From positions 2,294,001 through 2,358,000 of the forward strand of contig NC_003910.7 of NCBI RefSeq assembly GCF_000012325.1: a DNA stretch of 64,000 bases, given 5' to 3'. Below, one piece after another: positions 52,001 through 60,490 of the stretch; position 1 is the stretch's first letter, and the number at the start of each line of letters is the position of its first letter. The translations under genes and the position numbers were made by a program. This stretch comes from Colwellia psychrerythraea 34H (lineage in GTDB: Bacteria > Pseudomonadota > Gammaproteobacteria > Enterobacterales > Alteromonadaceae). The notes under the pieces are model-generated. The model saw only the letters and a program-made list of their open reading frames with translations, was not told the origin of the DNA and searched no databases.

Positions 52001-53182
52001 ACATTAAGACGTAATTTTGTTCCCGCACCTAATTATGCACAAGCTTGTTTAGCAGCTATGCCTGCTGAGCAGGGACATTTACAAGATGCGCTAGCAAAAC
52101 AATTGTTACGAATGACTGGGGTACGATTACCTGAAGATGCTTGGCAGGATATTACCTTACCAATTCACTTAACCATGAATTTTCAAGTAGTCGATGACAA
52201 AGGGAAGTTAATAAAGCAAGGCAGAGACCTCAACGAACTTAAAGCTGAACTGCAAGGTAAAGTAAAAGCATCGATTAAACAGGTTGCAGAAAAGGGCATT
52301 GAGCAAGCTGATTTAACGAAATGGGATTTTGGTTCACTACCTAAAGGTTATGAAAAGAAAGTTGCCAACATCACTATTAAGGCATTTCCTGCATTGGTTG
52401 ATCATAAAAATAGTGTTGCTATCGAGCTTTTTGAGCAAGAACAACATGCCCAAGAAGCTATGCTGAAAGGGATTAGCCGACTTATCTTATTGAATATCCC
52501 AACACCATTAAAATATTTACAGGAAAAACTACCGAATAAAGCCAAATTGGGTTTGTACTTTAATCCTTTTGGTTCAATCAATGAGTTATTACAAGACTGT
52601 ATTCAAGGTGCTTGTTTGTCTTTGGTTCAACAATTTTCTCAACACCAAAATAATGGACTGCTTCCTAGGGAAGAAAAGCAATTTGCGAAGTGTTGTGATT
52701 ATGTTAGAGCTGAAATAGCCGATTGTGTGTTAACTGCAGCCATTAAAGTCGAGCGTGCATTAACGTTGCGTCATGAAGTGACTAAAAAAATGAAAGGCAG
52801 TGTGCCTTTAAATGTTATTCAATCTCATGGTGATATAAAACAACAATGCGAGCAGTTAGTATTCAAAGGGTTTGTAACTTACTCAGGTTTGAGCAAACTA
52901 GATGATATTATTCGATATTTACAAGGCATGTTACGCCGTTTAGAAAAACTGCCAAGTGACCCTAATCAAGATAGATTAAAGCTTATTGAGGTATCTAAAG
53001 TTAACGATATGTATCAAGTGATTATGAGCAAGCAACGTAAGGATAAACCAGTAGACAATGAGTTACTGGCTACCCGATGGTTGATTGAAGAGCTAAGGAT
53101 TTCATTGTTTGCACAAAATTTAGGTACCTCAGCGCCAATATCAGTTAAGCGTATTTTAAATTATTTAAAAGGTTTTTCTTAA
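49055..53182 (+). CDS. hrpA: HrpA, DEAH-box ATP-dependent RNA helicase
   Basis: 1375 residues (E. coli HrpA about 1300). Helicase motifs: AGETGSGKTTQ (Walker A, about 121), TQPRRIAARTVANRIAEE (Ia), DEAHERSLN (about 218), SATIDPQRF (III), and QRSGRCGRVSEG (VI, about 429); then the winged-helix/ratchet region, OB fold and the long HrpA-specific C-terminal domain. A loop at about 660-690 is hydrophilic and variable. Acts on ribosomes stalled on mRNA in E. coli. TTG at 49055 is the only good start in this frame; the ribosome site is weak, so the exact start is uncertain by a few codons. Confidence 0.94.
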   Translation: MSVSIKSVITSFSHLQKLFELLPQAKKSDAVRFRKRLINLKKTITKEVGQKSPTELAMLSLSEKHIKLVEPLQQHILRSIQDKQQKIRSLPKITYPEGLPISENAAQISAAIDANQVVIIAGETGSGKTTQIPKICLELGRGVDGLIGHTQPRRIAARTVANRIAEELGTKLGEQVGYKVRFNDQVSEQSYIKLMTDGILLAEMQRDRLLLKYDTIIIDEAHERSLNIDFILGYLKQILIKRPDLKLIITSATIDPQRFAKHFSSKNGLPAPIIEVSGRTFPVEMRYRPLNDRAVIDDDDQSPQEVDIISGILSAVDELSDCGNGDILVFLNGEREIRDTAAALVKANLRHTNVLPLYARLTVSEQNQIFKPHSGRNIVLATNVAETSLTVPGIKYVIDPGTARISRYSYRTKVQRLPIEPVSQASANQRSGRCGRVSEGICIRLYSEDDYKSRAEFTDPEILRTNLATVILQMHALDLGDIANFPFVEAPDNRNITDGVRLLEEIAAVESIENADKNAKGKASSTATQLTKSGRLLAKFPIDPRLAKMVVSSIEFGCIEQILIIVSALSIQDPRERPHEKQQLSDEKHNRFKDKSSDFISLLNLWQYINEQKKDLTQNQFRKLCQREFLSYVRLREWQDIFSQLKLTLKEQQITLTSIDYQFSMPNVQQGQAASTAVDKTKETEQDSALTPVHQALLSGLLSHIGQQDENREYKGARGMKFFIFPGSALTKKSPKWLMSAELVETSRLFARMNAKIDPLWLEPLAQHLVKRNYSEPHWEKKQGAVMAFEQVTLYGLSIVSKRKINFNVIEPVTCREIFIREALVNGDCVIKEKFLSKNQQLVESIEELEQKARRRDFLIDEQHLVDFYSDKLPDTVNCQRSFLAWWKKAKRENEQLLDFSKAFLLNESSDELSTIEYPDVWQQDSITLPLTYHFSPGDIDDGISVVLPIALLNQVQEVGFDWLIPALRDELAIALIKALPKTLRRNFVPAPNYAQACLAAMPAEQGHLQDALAKQLLRMTGVRLPEDAWQDITLPIHLTMNFQVVDDKGKLIKQGRDLNELKAELQGKVKASIKQVAEKGIEQADLTKWDFGSLPKGYEKKVANITIKAFPALVDHKNSVAIELFEQEQHAQEAMLKGISRLILLNIPTPLKYLQEKLPNKAKLGLYFNPFGSINELLQDCIQGACLSLVQQFSQHQNNGLLPREEKQFAKCCDYVRAEIADCVLTAAIKVERALTLRHEVTKKMKGSVPLNVIQSHGDIKQQCEQLVFKGFVTYSGLSKLDDIIRYLQGMLRRLEKLPSDPNQDRLKLIEVSKVNDMYQVIMSKQRKDKPVDNELLATRWLIEELRISLFAQNLGTSAPISVKRILNYLKGFS

Positions 53183-53362
53183 CTGAGCGTATACTGAGAT
53201 AAGGAGTTAAATTCTAGGTCACAAATTAAGCTAATAATCAGTTTGTTATTTAGGTTATTGATTTAAGCAAGCGCTTACTTCTTTATGGCTGCTAGTTGAC
53301 AGGTCAGTCATTGCTCAGTATAAATAAAAGAGTTAAACATATAAATCTGCTTAGGAGAGCTC

Positions 53363-53662
53363 ATGAAAGATTTTGATGATAAACGCGATTTTTACCGCAT
53401 GATGTTAAACAGTGAGGTTATTGTTACCGTGATAGATGACGAAGTAAATAGTCAACTGTCGGCGACTTGTCGTGATTTAAGTGCGACGGGAATGGCGTTT
53501 GAAATTGAACATCCATTAGCAATATCGACCCATGTAAAAGTGAGAGTTGACTCTGCCAGCAGTCAAATACAAGCGCTTGATATTCGTGGTCGAGTAGTTC
53601 GTATTGAAGAAGAGAGTAAGAATTGCTATCTCATTGGTATAACCATTGAAGAAATAGATTAG
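53363..53662 (+). CDS. PilZ-domain protein
   Basis: 99 residues forming one PilZ domain. The cyclic-di-GMP motif is present as KRDFYR (RxxxR, residues 8-12) and DLSATGM (DxSxxG, about 39-45). A stand-alone PilZ protein would be a c-di-GMP receptor acting on a partner. TAGGAGAG precedes the ATG. The nearest c-di-GMP-type gene in the window is the degenerate one at 2303-4207, far away. Confidence 0.9.
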   Translation: MKDFDDKRDFYRMMLNSEVIVTVIDDEVNSQLSATCRDLSATGMAFEIEHPLAISTHVKVRVDSASSQIQALDIRGRVVRIEEESKNCYLIGITIEEID

Positions 53663-53684
53663 CAAAATATTTATTGATATATAC

Positions 53685-53713
53685 AAAAGCCAGAGTAAAC
53701 TCTGGCTTTTTAG
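53685..53713 (+). terminator. Terminator after PilZ gene
   Basis: 11-bp stem AAAAGCCAGAG / CTCTGGCTTTT with TAAA loop, then T. Confidence 0.9.
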
Positions 53714-53772
53714 TGTTTGGCGTATGGTTCTAGGATTTTATTTAGGGTTAGATTAAACCCTAAAAACTATTA

Positions 53773-54037
53773 GGGCCTATTGATCTTTCGCGGTTAAATT
53801 TTGTTCGAGATAAAAGCGTTTTAATCGAGGCGAGTAGTGTGTAGCCTAGTCACTCTAAGCAAACACTACTCAACAAAGAGTAAAATGTTTTTAGCCGAAT
53901 CCTTCGGACAGCGGTTTGTTGGCCATTTTTACGGCGTTATCGCCTTTTTATGTGGAACAACCACATGACAAAGGCTCTGCCTTGTATAAATACCCAACAA
54001 ATCGCAGTAAAAACAATCTCGAAAGTTCAACAGACCC
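53773..54037. mobile_element. MITE of 265 bp with TA target duplication
   Basis: The ends are imperfect inverted repeats: GGGCCTATTGATCTTTCG at the left and, inverted, GGGTCTGTTGAACTTTCG at the right (15 of 18 alike). TA flanks both ends (53771-53772 and 54038-54039), as for IS630/Tc1-type elements. Inside are hairpins: GAGTAGTGT...ACACTACTC (about 53838-53870), GGCG-TTAT-CGCC plus five T (53933-53949, terminator-like) and ATGTGG-AACAA-CCACAT (53950-53966). No transposase gene. It sits between the PilZ terminator and the 3' end of rlmI. A non-autonomous element mobilised in trans is the best reading. Confidence 0.85.
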
Positions 54038-54055
54038 TAGCATAATTCAGCTTAA

Positions 54056-55246
54056 CTACTCAACTTGGCAAACTAAACCTTTCAAATAATAACCTTCAGG
54101 GTAATTAGAAGAAATAGGGTGATCTGCTGCTTGTTGTAAGCGCTCAACAAAATAAGCTTTTCTTTTGGCGTCCAATGCGGCATCAGCAACAACTTTTTGA
54201 AATAAGCTTGCTTCCATCAAACCTGAGCAAGAAAAAGTCAATAATAAACCACCAGGGTTTAATAGCTGCATAGCGATCATGTTGATGTCTTTATAACCTC
54301 GACAGGCGCCAGTTAACTGCGCTTTTGACTCAACAAATTTAGGTGGGTCAAGAATGATCATATCAAAGGTACGCTTTTCTTCACGGTATCTTCGTAATAA
54401 TTTAAAGACATCTTCTTTAACGAAAGATACATTAGCATCCGATAGGCCATTTAAAGCGAGGTTACGTTCACCCATATCAAGAGCATCTTGTGATACATCG
54501 ACATTAATCACTTCTTTGGCATTGTTTGCCGCACAGTGTAGTGCGAATGTACTGGTATAAGAAAAGCAATTTAAAACAGTCTTGTCTTTTGCGAATTTAC
54601 CTGCAGCAAGTCTAGAGTCACGTTGGTCAAGATAAAACCCTGTTTTATGACCTGTAGCGATATCTACATGAATTTTGATGCCGTGTTCTTCAATGATACA
54701 TTCAGTTGAGTCTTGAGGCTCTGTTAACCAGCCAGTTACCGGCTCTAAACCTTCTTTTTTACGCACATCAACATCTGAGCGCTCATAGATATGACAACCA
54801 GGGTAAAGTTCGGTTAAACAGTTAACAATGGTGTATCTATGAAAGTCCGCGCCGGCGCTAAGTAACTGACAAACAATGAAGTTATCATATTTATCAATAG
54901 TTACGCCGGGTAAACCATCAGATTCACCAGCAATTAATCGATAACCGGTTAATTTTCCTTGGCTAATAAACCAATCACGTCTTGCTTGAGCACTTTGTAA
55001 TTTAGCAAAGAAAAAATCACGATCAATTTCTTCATGCTCGTCAAAGCTCCAAACTCTAATTCTTATTTGAGATTCAGGTGAATAGGCACCTTTAGCTAAC
55101 CAATTACCTTTACTATCGAATACATCAACAGTATCCCCAAGCATCGGGTTACCTTTGATTTTGTTTACTGCTTTCGAAAAAATCCATGGGTGTTTACGTA
55201 ATAAAGATTTTTCACGACCAACATTTAAAGAAATTCTTGCTGACAT
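54056..55246 (-). CDS. rlmI: RlmI, 23S rRNA m5C1962 methyltransferase
   Basis: 396 residues, as in E. coli. N-terminal PUA domain (about 1-75, [13 protein letters not shown]), EEHE-type beta hairpin region, then a class I SAM methyltransferase domain with [16 protein letters not shown] (motif I, about 225) and ILDPPKF (catalytic PP motif, about 298) and TFSCSG (motif with catalytic cysteine). Divergent from the acylphosphatase gene, as in E. coli (yccW/yccX). Confidence 0.96.
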
Positions 55247-55396
55247 AGGTCTATACTTACTTTTAATGAATAAATAACGCTGTATAACACAAGGTCATTT
55301 ATTCTGTGAAAGAGAAATTTGTGCCGATTTTAGTCAATGACTGGCTAAGGTGCAAACTTTACTGATAATAATACTGATTTAAGAAGAGAAACATGT

Positions 55397-55666
55397 ATGA
55401 ATGTTAGCTATATTGCGCATATTTCAGGAAGGGTACAAGGGGTTTATTTTAGAGCTTCATCTCAACAACAGGCCATTGAATATAGCTTAAGTGGTTACGC
55501 ACGTAATTTAGCGGATGGTGATGTAGAGGTGCTCCTCTGTGGTGATGAGGAGAATATAGAGAAAATGCTGCTTTGGTTGGCCCACGGGCCAGAACAAGCA
55601 AAGGTAACCGAGATTCAACATGAGAAAGTACCTTGGCAGGAGCATCATTTTTTCTCTATAGGCTAA
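55397..55666 (+). CDS. yccX: Acylphosphatase
   Basis: 89 residues (E. coli YccX 92) with the acylphosphatase signature GRVQGVYFRASSQQQA: R20-type catalytic arginine and the later asparagine in GYARNLADGDVEVL. Hydrolyses acyl phosphates. Divergent from rlmI. Confidence 0.94.
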   Translation: MNVSYIAHISGRVQGVYFRASSQQQAIEYSLSGYARNLADGDVEVLLCGDEENIEKMLLWLAHGPEQAKVTEIQHEKVPWQEHHFFSIG

Positions 55667-55713
55667 AGCTACTACTCAAGGTTATTATCTTTCTATTTAC
55701 TAGGACTAACGCG

Positions 55714-55923
55714 TTATGGCTTTACAAAGCTAAAGCGCTTTAGTTTTTTACCCTCTCGTTCGATAACCTCATCGAACATGGCCAAAGGGCGCAGCCAAAT
55801 ATCTTCTCTATTATCCGCGGGGTGATAAACCACCATATATTCTTCAGTTTCACTATGTCTAGCAATATGGAGTACTTGGTAGTAACTACCTTTGAAGTGT
55901 TGATAAGTGCCGATTTTTAACAT
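55714..55923 (-). CDS. DUF1653-family protein
   Basis: 69 residues, almost wholly a DUF1653 domain: GTYQHFKGSYYQVLHIARHSET, then VVYHP and WLRPLAMFDE. The fold is a small beta barrel; function unknown. Convergent with the acylphosphatase gene. Confidence 0.9.
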   Translation of the reverse strand: MLKIGTYQHFKGSYYQVLHIARHSETEEYMVVYHPADNREDIWLRPLAMFDEVIEREGKKLKRFSFVKP

Positions 55924-55998
55924 TATTTCATCTTATTAGTTATACCAATCCCTAGAACTATTTAATTAAGCGGAATGGTATTAGTTGGAATGGGAAGT

Positions 55999-56445
55999 TT
56001 AAAAGGGGTCTTTTAATACTTTATCAATAAACCATTTACCATCACGCTGGATAATGGCCAGGCGTTTAACGTCTTTCATACGATTGTTTTGATAATAGCC
56101 ATCAAAGTAGATGGTGATATTTGCATTGTCTTTAAATTGCTCACGTACTTTAACACCAGCACTATCTGGTTTTATTTCAACTTTGTCGTAGGACATATTA
56201 AATAAGTGTCGAGCTACTGCTCCAGGCGAACGGTAATGAAGAATAAGACGTGCTAATTGAGGATTACAAACAGAGGCCGCTTTTTCAACGTTCTTTTCAT
56301 TATAAAGGGCGTCAAAGAAGGCTATAGCAACTAGTTCTGGATCATCAACCGCGGTTATTTTCTTCGAATTATCTTCACCACAAGCTGTTAATAAAGTGAT
56401 TGAACATAATAACAGTGCTAAAAGACTGTTTTTTAAATAGGGCAT
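55999..56445 (-). CDS. Lipoprotein with NTF2-like domain
   Basis: 148 residues with lipobox LLTAC (C22). The mature part (about 38-145; VAIAFFDALYNEKNVEKAAS and GKWFIDKVLKDPF end) has the length and beta pattern of NTF2-like/DUF4878-type lipoproteins. Function unknown. Confidence 0.7.
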   Translation of the reverse strand: MPYLKNSLLALLLCSITLLTACGEDNSKKITAVDDPELVAIAFFDALYNEKNVEKAASVCNPQLARLILHYRSPGAVARHLFNMSYDKVEIKPDSAGVKVREQFKDNANITIYFDGYYQNNRMKDVKRLAIIQRDGKWFIDKVLKDPF

Positions 56446-56539
56446 GCAAGTAAATCAAAAAAGGTGGGGTTATTATTCAATAGTAGCGTAATTACTTTGC
56501 TAAAGTGAAGCTAAATATTAGCGCTAATTTTTAAAAAAT

Positions 56540-56561
56540 AAAAGGCACCTAGGTGCCTTTT
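56540..56561 (-). terminator. Terminator after cysK
   Basis: Perfect 22-bp palindrome, AAAAGGCACCT on both strands, so usable in either direction; 36 bp past the cysK stop. Confidence 0.8.
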
Positions 56562-56596
56562 ATAAAATAGAAGTATAAATTTATGTCAGTAACATA

Positions 56597-57577
56597 TTAC
56601 TGAACAAGTTCTTTATCGCTAAAGGTTTCAGTAAAAAGTGCACTTGATAAGTAACGCTCAGCTGAACTCGGTAATATCACTACGATATTTTTACCTTTAT
56701 TTTCAGGACGTTCAGCAAGACGTTTTGCTGCAATAACAGCTGCGCCAGATGAGATGCCAGCAAGAATACCTTCTTCTTTCATCAAACGGTGTGCCATAGC
56801 AAAAGCATCTTCATTTGAAACCAGTTCAACAGCATCGACCATATCAAGATCTAAATTGCCAGGAATAAAGCCAGCACCTATACCTTGAATCTTATGAGGA
56901 CCGGGTGTTAATTCTTCACCAGCAAGGGCTTGAGTAATCACTGGAGAGTCAGTAGGTTCAACGGCTACTGTGGTAATTGCTTTACCTTTAGTTAACTTAA
57001 GATAGCGACTTGTACCAGTAAGAGTGCCACCTGTTCCAACACCGGCAACAAAGATATCAACATTTCCATCGGTATCATTCCAGATTTCTGGACCAGTAGT
57101 TTCTTCATGAATTTTTGGGTTGGCAGGGTTATCAAATTGCCCTAATAATACATACTTTTCTGGATCTGAATCTTTAAGCTCTTGCGCTTTAGCAATAGCA
57201 CCGCCCATACCTTTAGCACCATCGGTAAGTTCAACTTTTGCGCCTAACGCAGATAATAACTTACGACGTTCTAAGCTCATAGTGCTAGGCATAGTCAAGG
57301 TAATGCCGTAGCCACGTGCCGCAGCAACAAATGCTAATGCGATACCTGTATTACCACTTGTTGGTTCTACAATTTCTTTTCCAGGGGTTAATAAACCTTT
57401 TTCTTCAGCATCCCAAACCATACTAGCGCCGATACGACATTTAACACTGAAACTTGGATTTCTGGCTTCAATTTTGGCATAAACATTAGCGCCATTTTCA
57501 GAATCAATCACGCGGTTTAATTTAACTAAAGGTGTATTACCTATAGCAGTGGTGTTGTCTTCGAATATTTTAGACAT
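56597..57577 (-). CDS. cysK: Cysteine synthase A
   Basis: O-acetylserine sulfhydrylase, last step of cysteine synthesis; 326 residues (E. coli 323). PLP lysine K46 in [11 protein letters not shown], phosphate loop [12 protein letters not shown] (about 70) and [10 protein letters not shown] (about 176). Stands alone. Confidence 0.97.
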   Translation of the reverse strand: MSKIFEDNTTAIGNTPLVKLNRVIDSENGANVYAKIEARNPSFSVKCRIGASMVWDAEEKGLLTPGKEIVEPTSGNTGIALAFVAAARGYGITLTMPSTMSLERRKLLSALGAKVELTDGAKGMGGAIAKAQELKDSDPEKYVLLGQFDNPANPKIHEETTGPEIWNDTDGNVDIFVAGVGTGGTLTGTSRYLKLTKGKAITTVAVEPTDSPVITQALAGEELTPGPHKIQGIGAGFIPGNLDLDMVDAVELVSNEDAFAMAHRLMKEEGILAGISSGAAVIAAKRLAERPENKGKNIVVILPSSAERYLSSALFTETFSDKELVQ

Positions 57578-57727
57578 AGTGGTTCCTGTGAATTAGTTAC
57601 TTTAATAGCTTAATGGTAGCTAGTTGTTATGAAAAAAGAAGTGATATTTTGTTATAACTTATACTGCTATATAGCAAAAAGGTATAGAAAGCTCATTTTC
57701 TGATATTACACAAATGTATCATTAGTA

Positions 57728-58144
57728 CTAGGTTCTTTTTGCTTTTAATTGTAAGGAACCTTGTTGGTCAAACAATGATAACTCTTCATTATGAACTTGA
57801 AAGCGTTTAACTTTGCTAAGAGATTGTAACAAAATAGCTTCTTGCTCCATCAGTGAAGGAGAACACATTTTTCGAGTGGTTGCTATCGGGGAAATCTTCA
57901 AGGTGTTGTTTTGCGTGATATAGCTGGTTGAAATACTATTACATGATGCTGAGCCTGTTAGTTTATTTTCTTCAGTAAAGACTAATTGAGCCTTACTATT
58001 ACTAATAACAGGTTTACCGTGAATCGAACTAACAATCCAGCTTCCTGGTAATTTTTCTGGAGATGGCAGAGCAGAGGAAGTATTACAAGCGGTTAGTGTT
58101 GTCGACATAGCAACTAATAGTACAAGTTGTTTGATATATTTCAT
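57728..58144 (-). CDS. META-domain lipoprotein (HslJ-like)
   Basis: 138 residues, lipobox TLTAC (C20), then a META domain (about 32-132; GSWIVSSIHGKPV, GSASCNSISTSY, TRKMCSP, MEQEAILLQSL). Family linked to heat-shock HslJ and novobiocin resistance in E. coli; exact role unknown. Confidence 0.87.
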   Translation of the reverse strand: MKYIKQLVLLVAMSTTLTACNTSSALPSPEKLPGSWIVSSIHGKPVISNSKAQLVFTEENKLTGSASCNSISTSYITQNNTLKISPIATTRKMCSPSLMEQEAILLQSLSKVKRFQVHNEELSLFDQQGSLQLKAKRT

Positions 58145-58440
58145 AGATATTCCTATATTGCGCTTTGATTCTTAAAATATCAAAACGCGTAAATTATTAT
58201 ATATCCGCTCCAGCTGAATCATGCATCTTCAAGTGGAACGGGTATAATGCCAGTGTTATGCAATTACATATAAAACTCAAGTGTGTAGTGAGTTATGCCC
58301 AGACATTAATTATTCTGAGTTGGATGTTATATAGTAATACAAAATACCTTTTATGAATCAGATGAAGTTGTTGGTCAATAAAAGTTGTTGGCGTATAATC
58401 TTACTTTTTGTTATCCCCGTTACCTATTAAGGAATAGACT

Positions 58441-59175
58441 TTGCCTTTCTCTCTAATCGATATTTTAGCTTTATCTGTTTTTATTGTTGCTTGGTATGGC
58501 TATACCGTATTTGCACGCAGAAAAGCGAAGACAACTGATTGCATTGCACGCTCATTACATCAGCATAGAATTCATTGGATGTATGAGGTTATTTCGCGTG
58601 AAGTGAGGGTTTCAGAAGCCGCTTTACTCGCCAACTTAGAACGTAACATTGCTTTTTTTGCTTCGAGCACCTTGCTAATTCTGGCTGGTATTTTTACCTT
58701 GTTTGCAAAAGTAGAAACGTTAGAGATAGTTATTTCATCATTACCTTTTGCGGCTGAGGTAAATCACTTAGCGATACAGTTAAAACTCAGCTTATTAGCT
58801 TTTATTTTTGTACTTTCTTTTTTCCAATTTACGTGGTCGATGCGCCAATACGGGTTTTTGAATGTAATGATAGGAGCCACGCCTTTTGATCTTTCAGGCA
58901 CAAATGAGAATTTAACGGCGTATGCGAAACAAATGGCTATTGTTCAAGATCAAGCTGCTCACTCTTATAACTACGGACTAAGATCTTATTACTTTGCTTT
59001 AGCTGCTATGTGTTGGTTTTTCCATCCCTTTTTATTGATATTTATGAGCTTGTGGGTTGTTTATACTTTATATACACGAGAGTTTAATTCTAAGGCTGTT
59101 AAAGCAATTACGGCCGCGCAGAGTTTGTTACATCAAGAACGCCAGTTAAAAAATGAGAAAACGCCGAGTGCCTAA
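58441..59175 (+). CDS. DUF599-family membrane protein
   Basis: 244 residues, four hydrophobic helices (about 5-22, 70-95, 112-132, 180-210). WYGYTVFARR near the start and HSYNYGLRSYYFALAAMCWFFHP near residue 180 are DUF599 features. Start is TTG at 58441, with AAGGAAT before it. Overlaps the next gene by 23 bp. Confidence 0.85.
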   Translation: MPFSLIDILALSVFIVAWYGYTVFARRKAKTTDCIARSLHQHRIHWMYEVISREVRVSEAALLANLERNIAFFASSTLLILAGIFTLFAKVETLEIVISSLPFAAEVNHLAIQLKLSLLAFIFVLSFFQFTWSMRQYGFLNVMIGATPFDLSGTNENLTAYAKQMAIVQDQAAHSYNYGLRSYYFALAAMCWFFHPFLLIFMSLWVVYTLYTREFNSKAVKAITAAQSLLHQERQLKNEKTPSA

Positions 59176-59656
59176 ACAATATCAAGAGTATTCTATTGAA
59201 GATTTTGACAAATTTGATTGCTTAAAATTATCAAAACGTTTTTATTTAGTGTTGTTATTTGTCTTGCGAGGTTATTTAGTCTGGCTTATGTCGGTCACTA
59301 ATATGAAAGATAGAGTGGCGACCATGCAATGGATATACCCAGAAACAAACTTGTTTTTTTTGAGTTTAGCGTCAGGAGTTATTGGTTTATTTGTTGTGGT
59401 AATTATCAGCTTACGTCGGCCAAACTCAGCAAATTGGGTAAAAGTGATTTGGCCTTATTGTCGAACAATGTTGGTGATGGCGTTAATATTTGATTTTAGT
59501 ATTAACCTTATTGGCTTTTTCTATTGGCAGTTAACTTCGATGTTATGGTTAGTTTGCCAAGGACTGATAGTATCTGCGTTAATTGCCTTATGTTTTACCA
59601 GTAAGCGTATGCAAATTAACTTAATCGAATTCCCCCAAGCGTTACCCGAAAAATAA
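59153..59656 (+). CDS. DUF2919-family membrane protein (YfeZ-like)
   Basis: 167 residues, four membrane helices. The N-terminal DFDKFDCLKLSKRFYLVLLFVLRGYLVWLMS pattern, in two parts, fits DUF2919. It overlaps the DUF599 gene, so both are probably co-expressed. Function unknown. Confidence 0.8.
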   Translation: MRKRRVPKQYQEYSIEDFDKFDCLKLSKRFYLVLLFVLRGYLVWLMSVTNMKDRVATMQWIYPETNLFFLSLASGVIGLFVVVIISLRRPNSANWVKVIWPYCRTMLVMALIFDFSINLIGFFYWQLTSMLWLVCQGLIVSALIALCFTSKRMQINLIEFPQALPEK

Positions 59657-59719
59657 TGATCAAAGCTGAATTTAAGAAATAATGTTAACCGTGAAAAATA
59701 TTACAGAGAAGGCTCACCA

Positions 59720-60490
59720 GTGAACAATATAACCGATACTCAAGACTCAGAGAAAGATAAGCGATTAATCATTTTAGATACTGAAACTACAGGTATCAAC
59801 CCGAGAGAGGGACATCGTATTGTAGAAATTGGTTGTGTTGAGATGATCAATCGTCAATTAACGGGTCGAACATATCACGCCTACATAAAACCTCTTGATC
59901 AACGTGGCCAAGTCTTTCAGATGGAGCAAGAGGTTATTAATATTCATGGTTTAACCAATGAATTTCTTGCAGACAAACCCATTTTTTCCCAAGTTGTACA
60001 CGAGTTTATTGATTTTATTCGTGGTGCTGAGTTGGTTATACATAATTCCAAGTTCGATGTTGGCTTTATGGATCATGAGTTTTCTTTGTTTAATTCAATG
60101 GGACGCAGCCAAGATAAAGTACCGATGACTGAAGACATCTGTACTATTACCGATACCTTGAAAGTCTCAAAAGATGAACTGGGCTCTCCAAAAACATTAG
60201 ATTACTTAGCGAGATTTTACCGAGTAGACAAGTTAGTAGACCGGACATATCACGGGGCATTGATTGATGCCCAATTATTAGCGTATGTCTACATTGAGAT
60301 GACGCGTAAGCAATCAAGTTTCAATTTGTCGTCAGGTGATGGCACTAATGCCGATGCTAATGCAATCAGAAGAGTATCCTCGACTCGTAATAAATTAAAG
60401 GTTATTGCTGCTTCGGCCGATGAATTAGTAGCACATACAGAGCGGGTAGCTGTAATCGGTAAAAAAGGAGGGGATCCACTTTGGAAATAA
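59720..60490 (+). CDS. dnaQ: DNA polymerase III epsilon subunit (proofreading exonuclease)
   Basis: 3'-5' exonuclease of the replicase core; 256 residues (E. coli 243). Exo I DTETTG (D20, E22), Exo II NSKFDVGFMDHE, Exo III HGALIDAQLLA, then the alpha-binding C-terminal tail. GTG start at 59720, chosen for fit with the family; the ribosome site is GGCTCACC-like and weak. rnhA, the usual neighbour of dnaQ in enterobacteria, is absent; the next gene overlaps by 10 bp. Confidence 0.96.
   Translation: MNNITDTQDSEKDKRLIILDTETTGINPREGHRIVEIGCVEMINRQLTGRTYHAYIKPLDQRGQVFQMEQEVINIHGLTNEFLADKPIFSQVVHEFIDFIRGAELVIHNSKFDVGFMDHEFSLFNSMGRSQDKVPMTEDICTITDTLKVSKDELGSPKTLDYLARFYRVDKLVDRTYHGALIDAQLLAYVYIEMTRKQSSFNLSSGDGTNADANAIRRVSSTRNKLKVIAASADELVAHTERVAVIGKKGGDPLWK

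Noticed and set aside
58165..58356. 63-residue plus-strand frame between the META lipoprotein and DUF599 genes
   Set aside because: No ribosome site and no protein-like composition; the region is more likely the promoter area of the two divergent genes.
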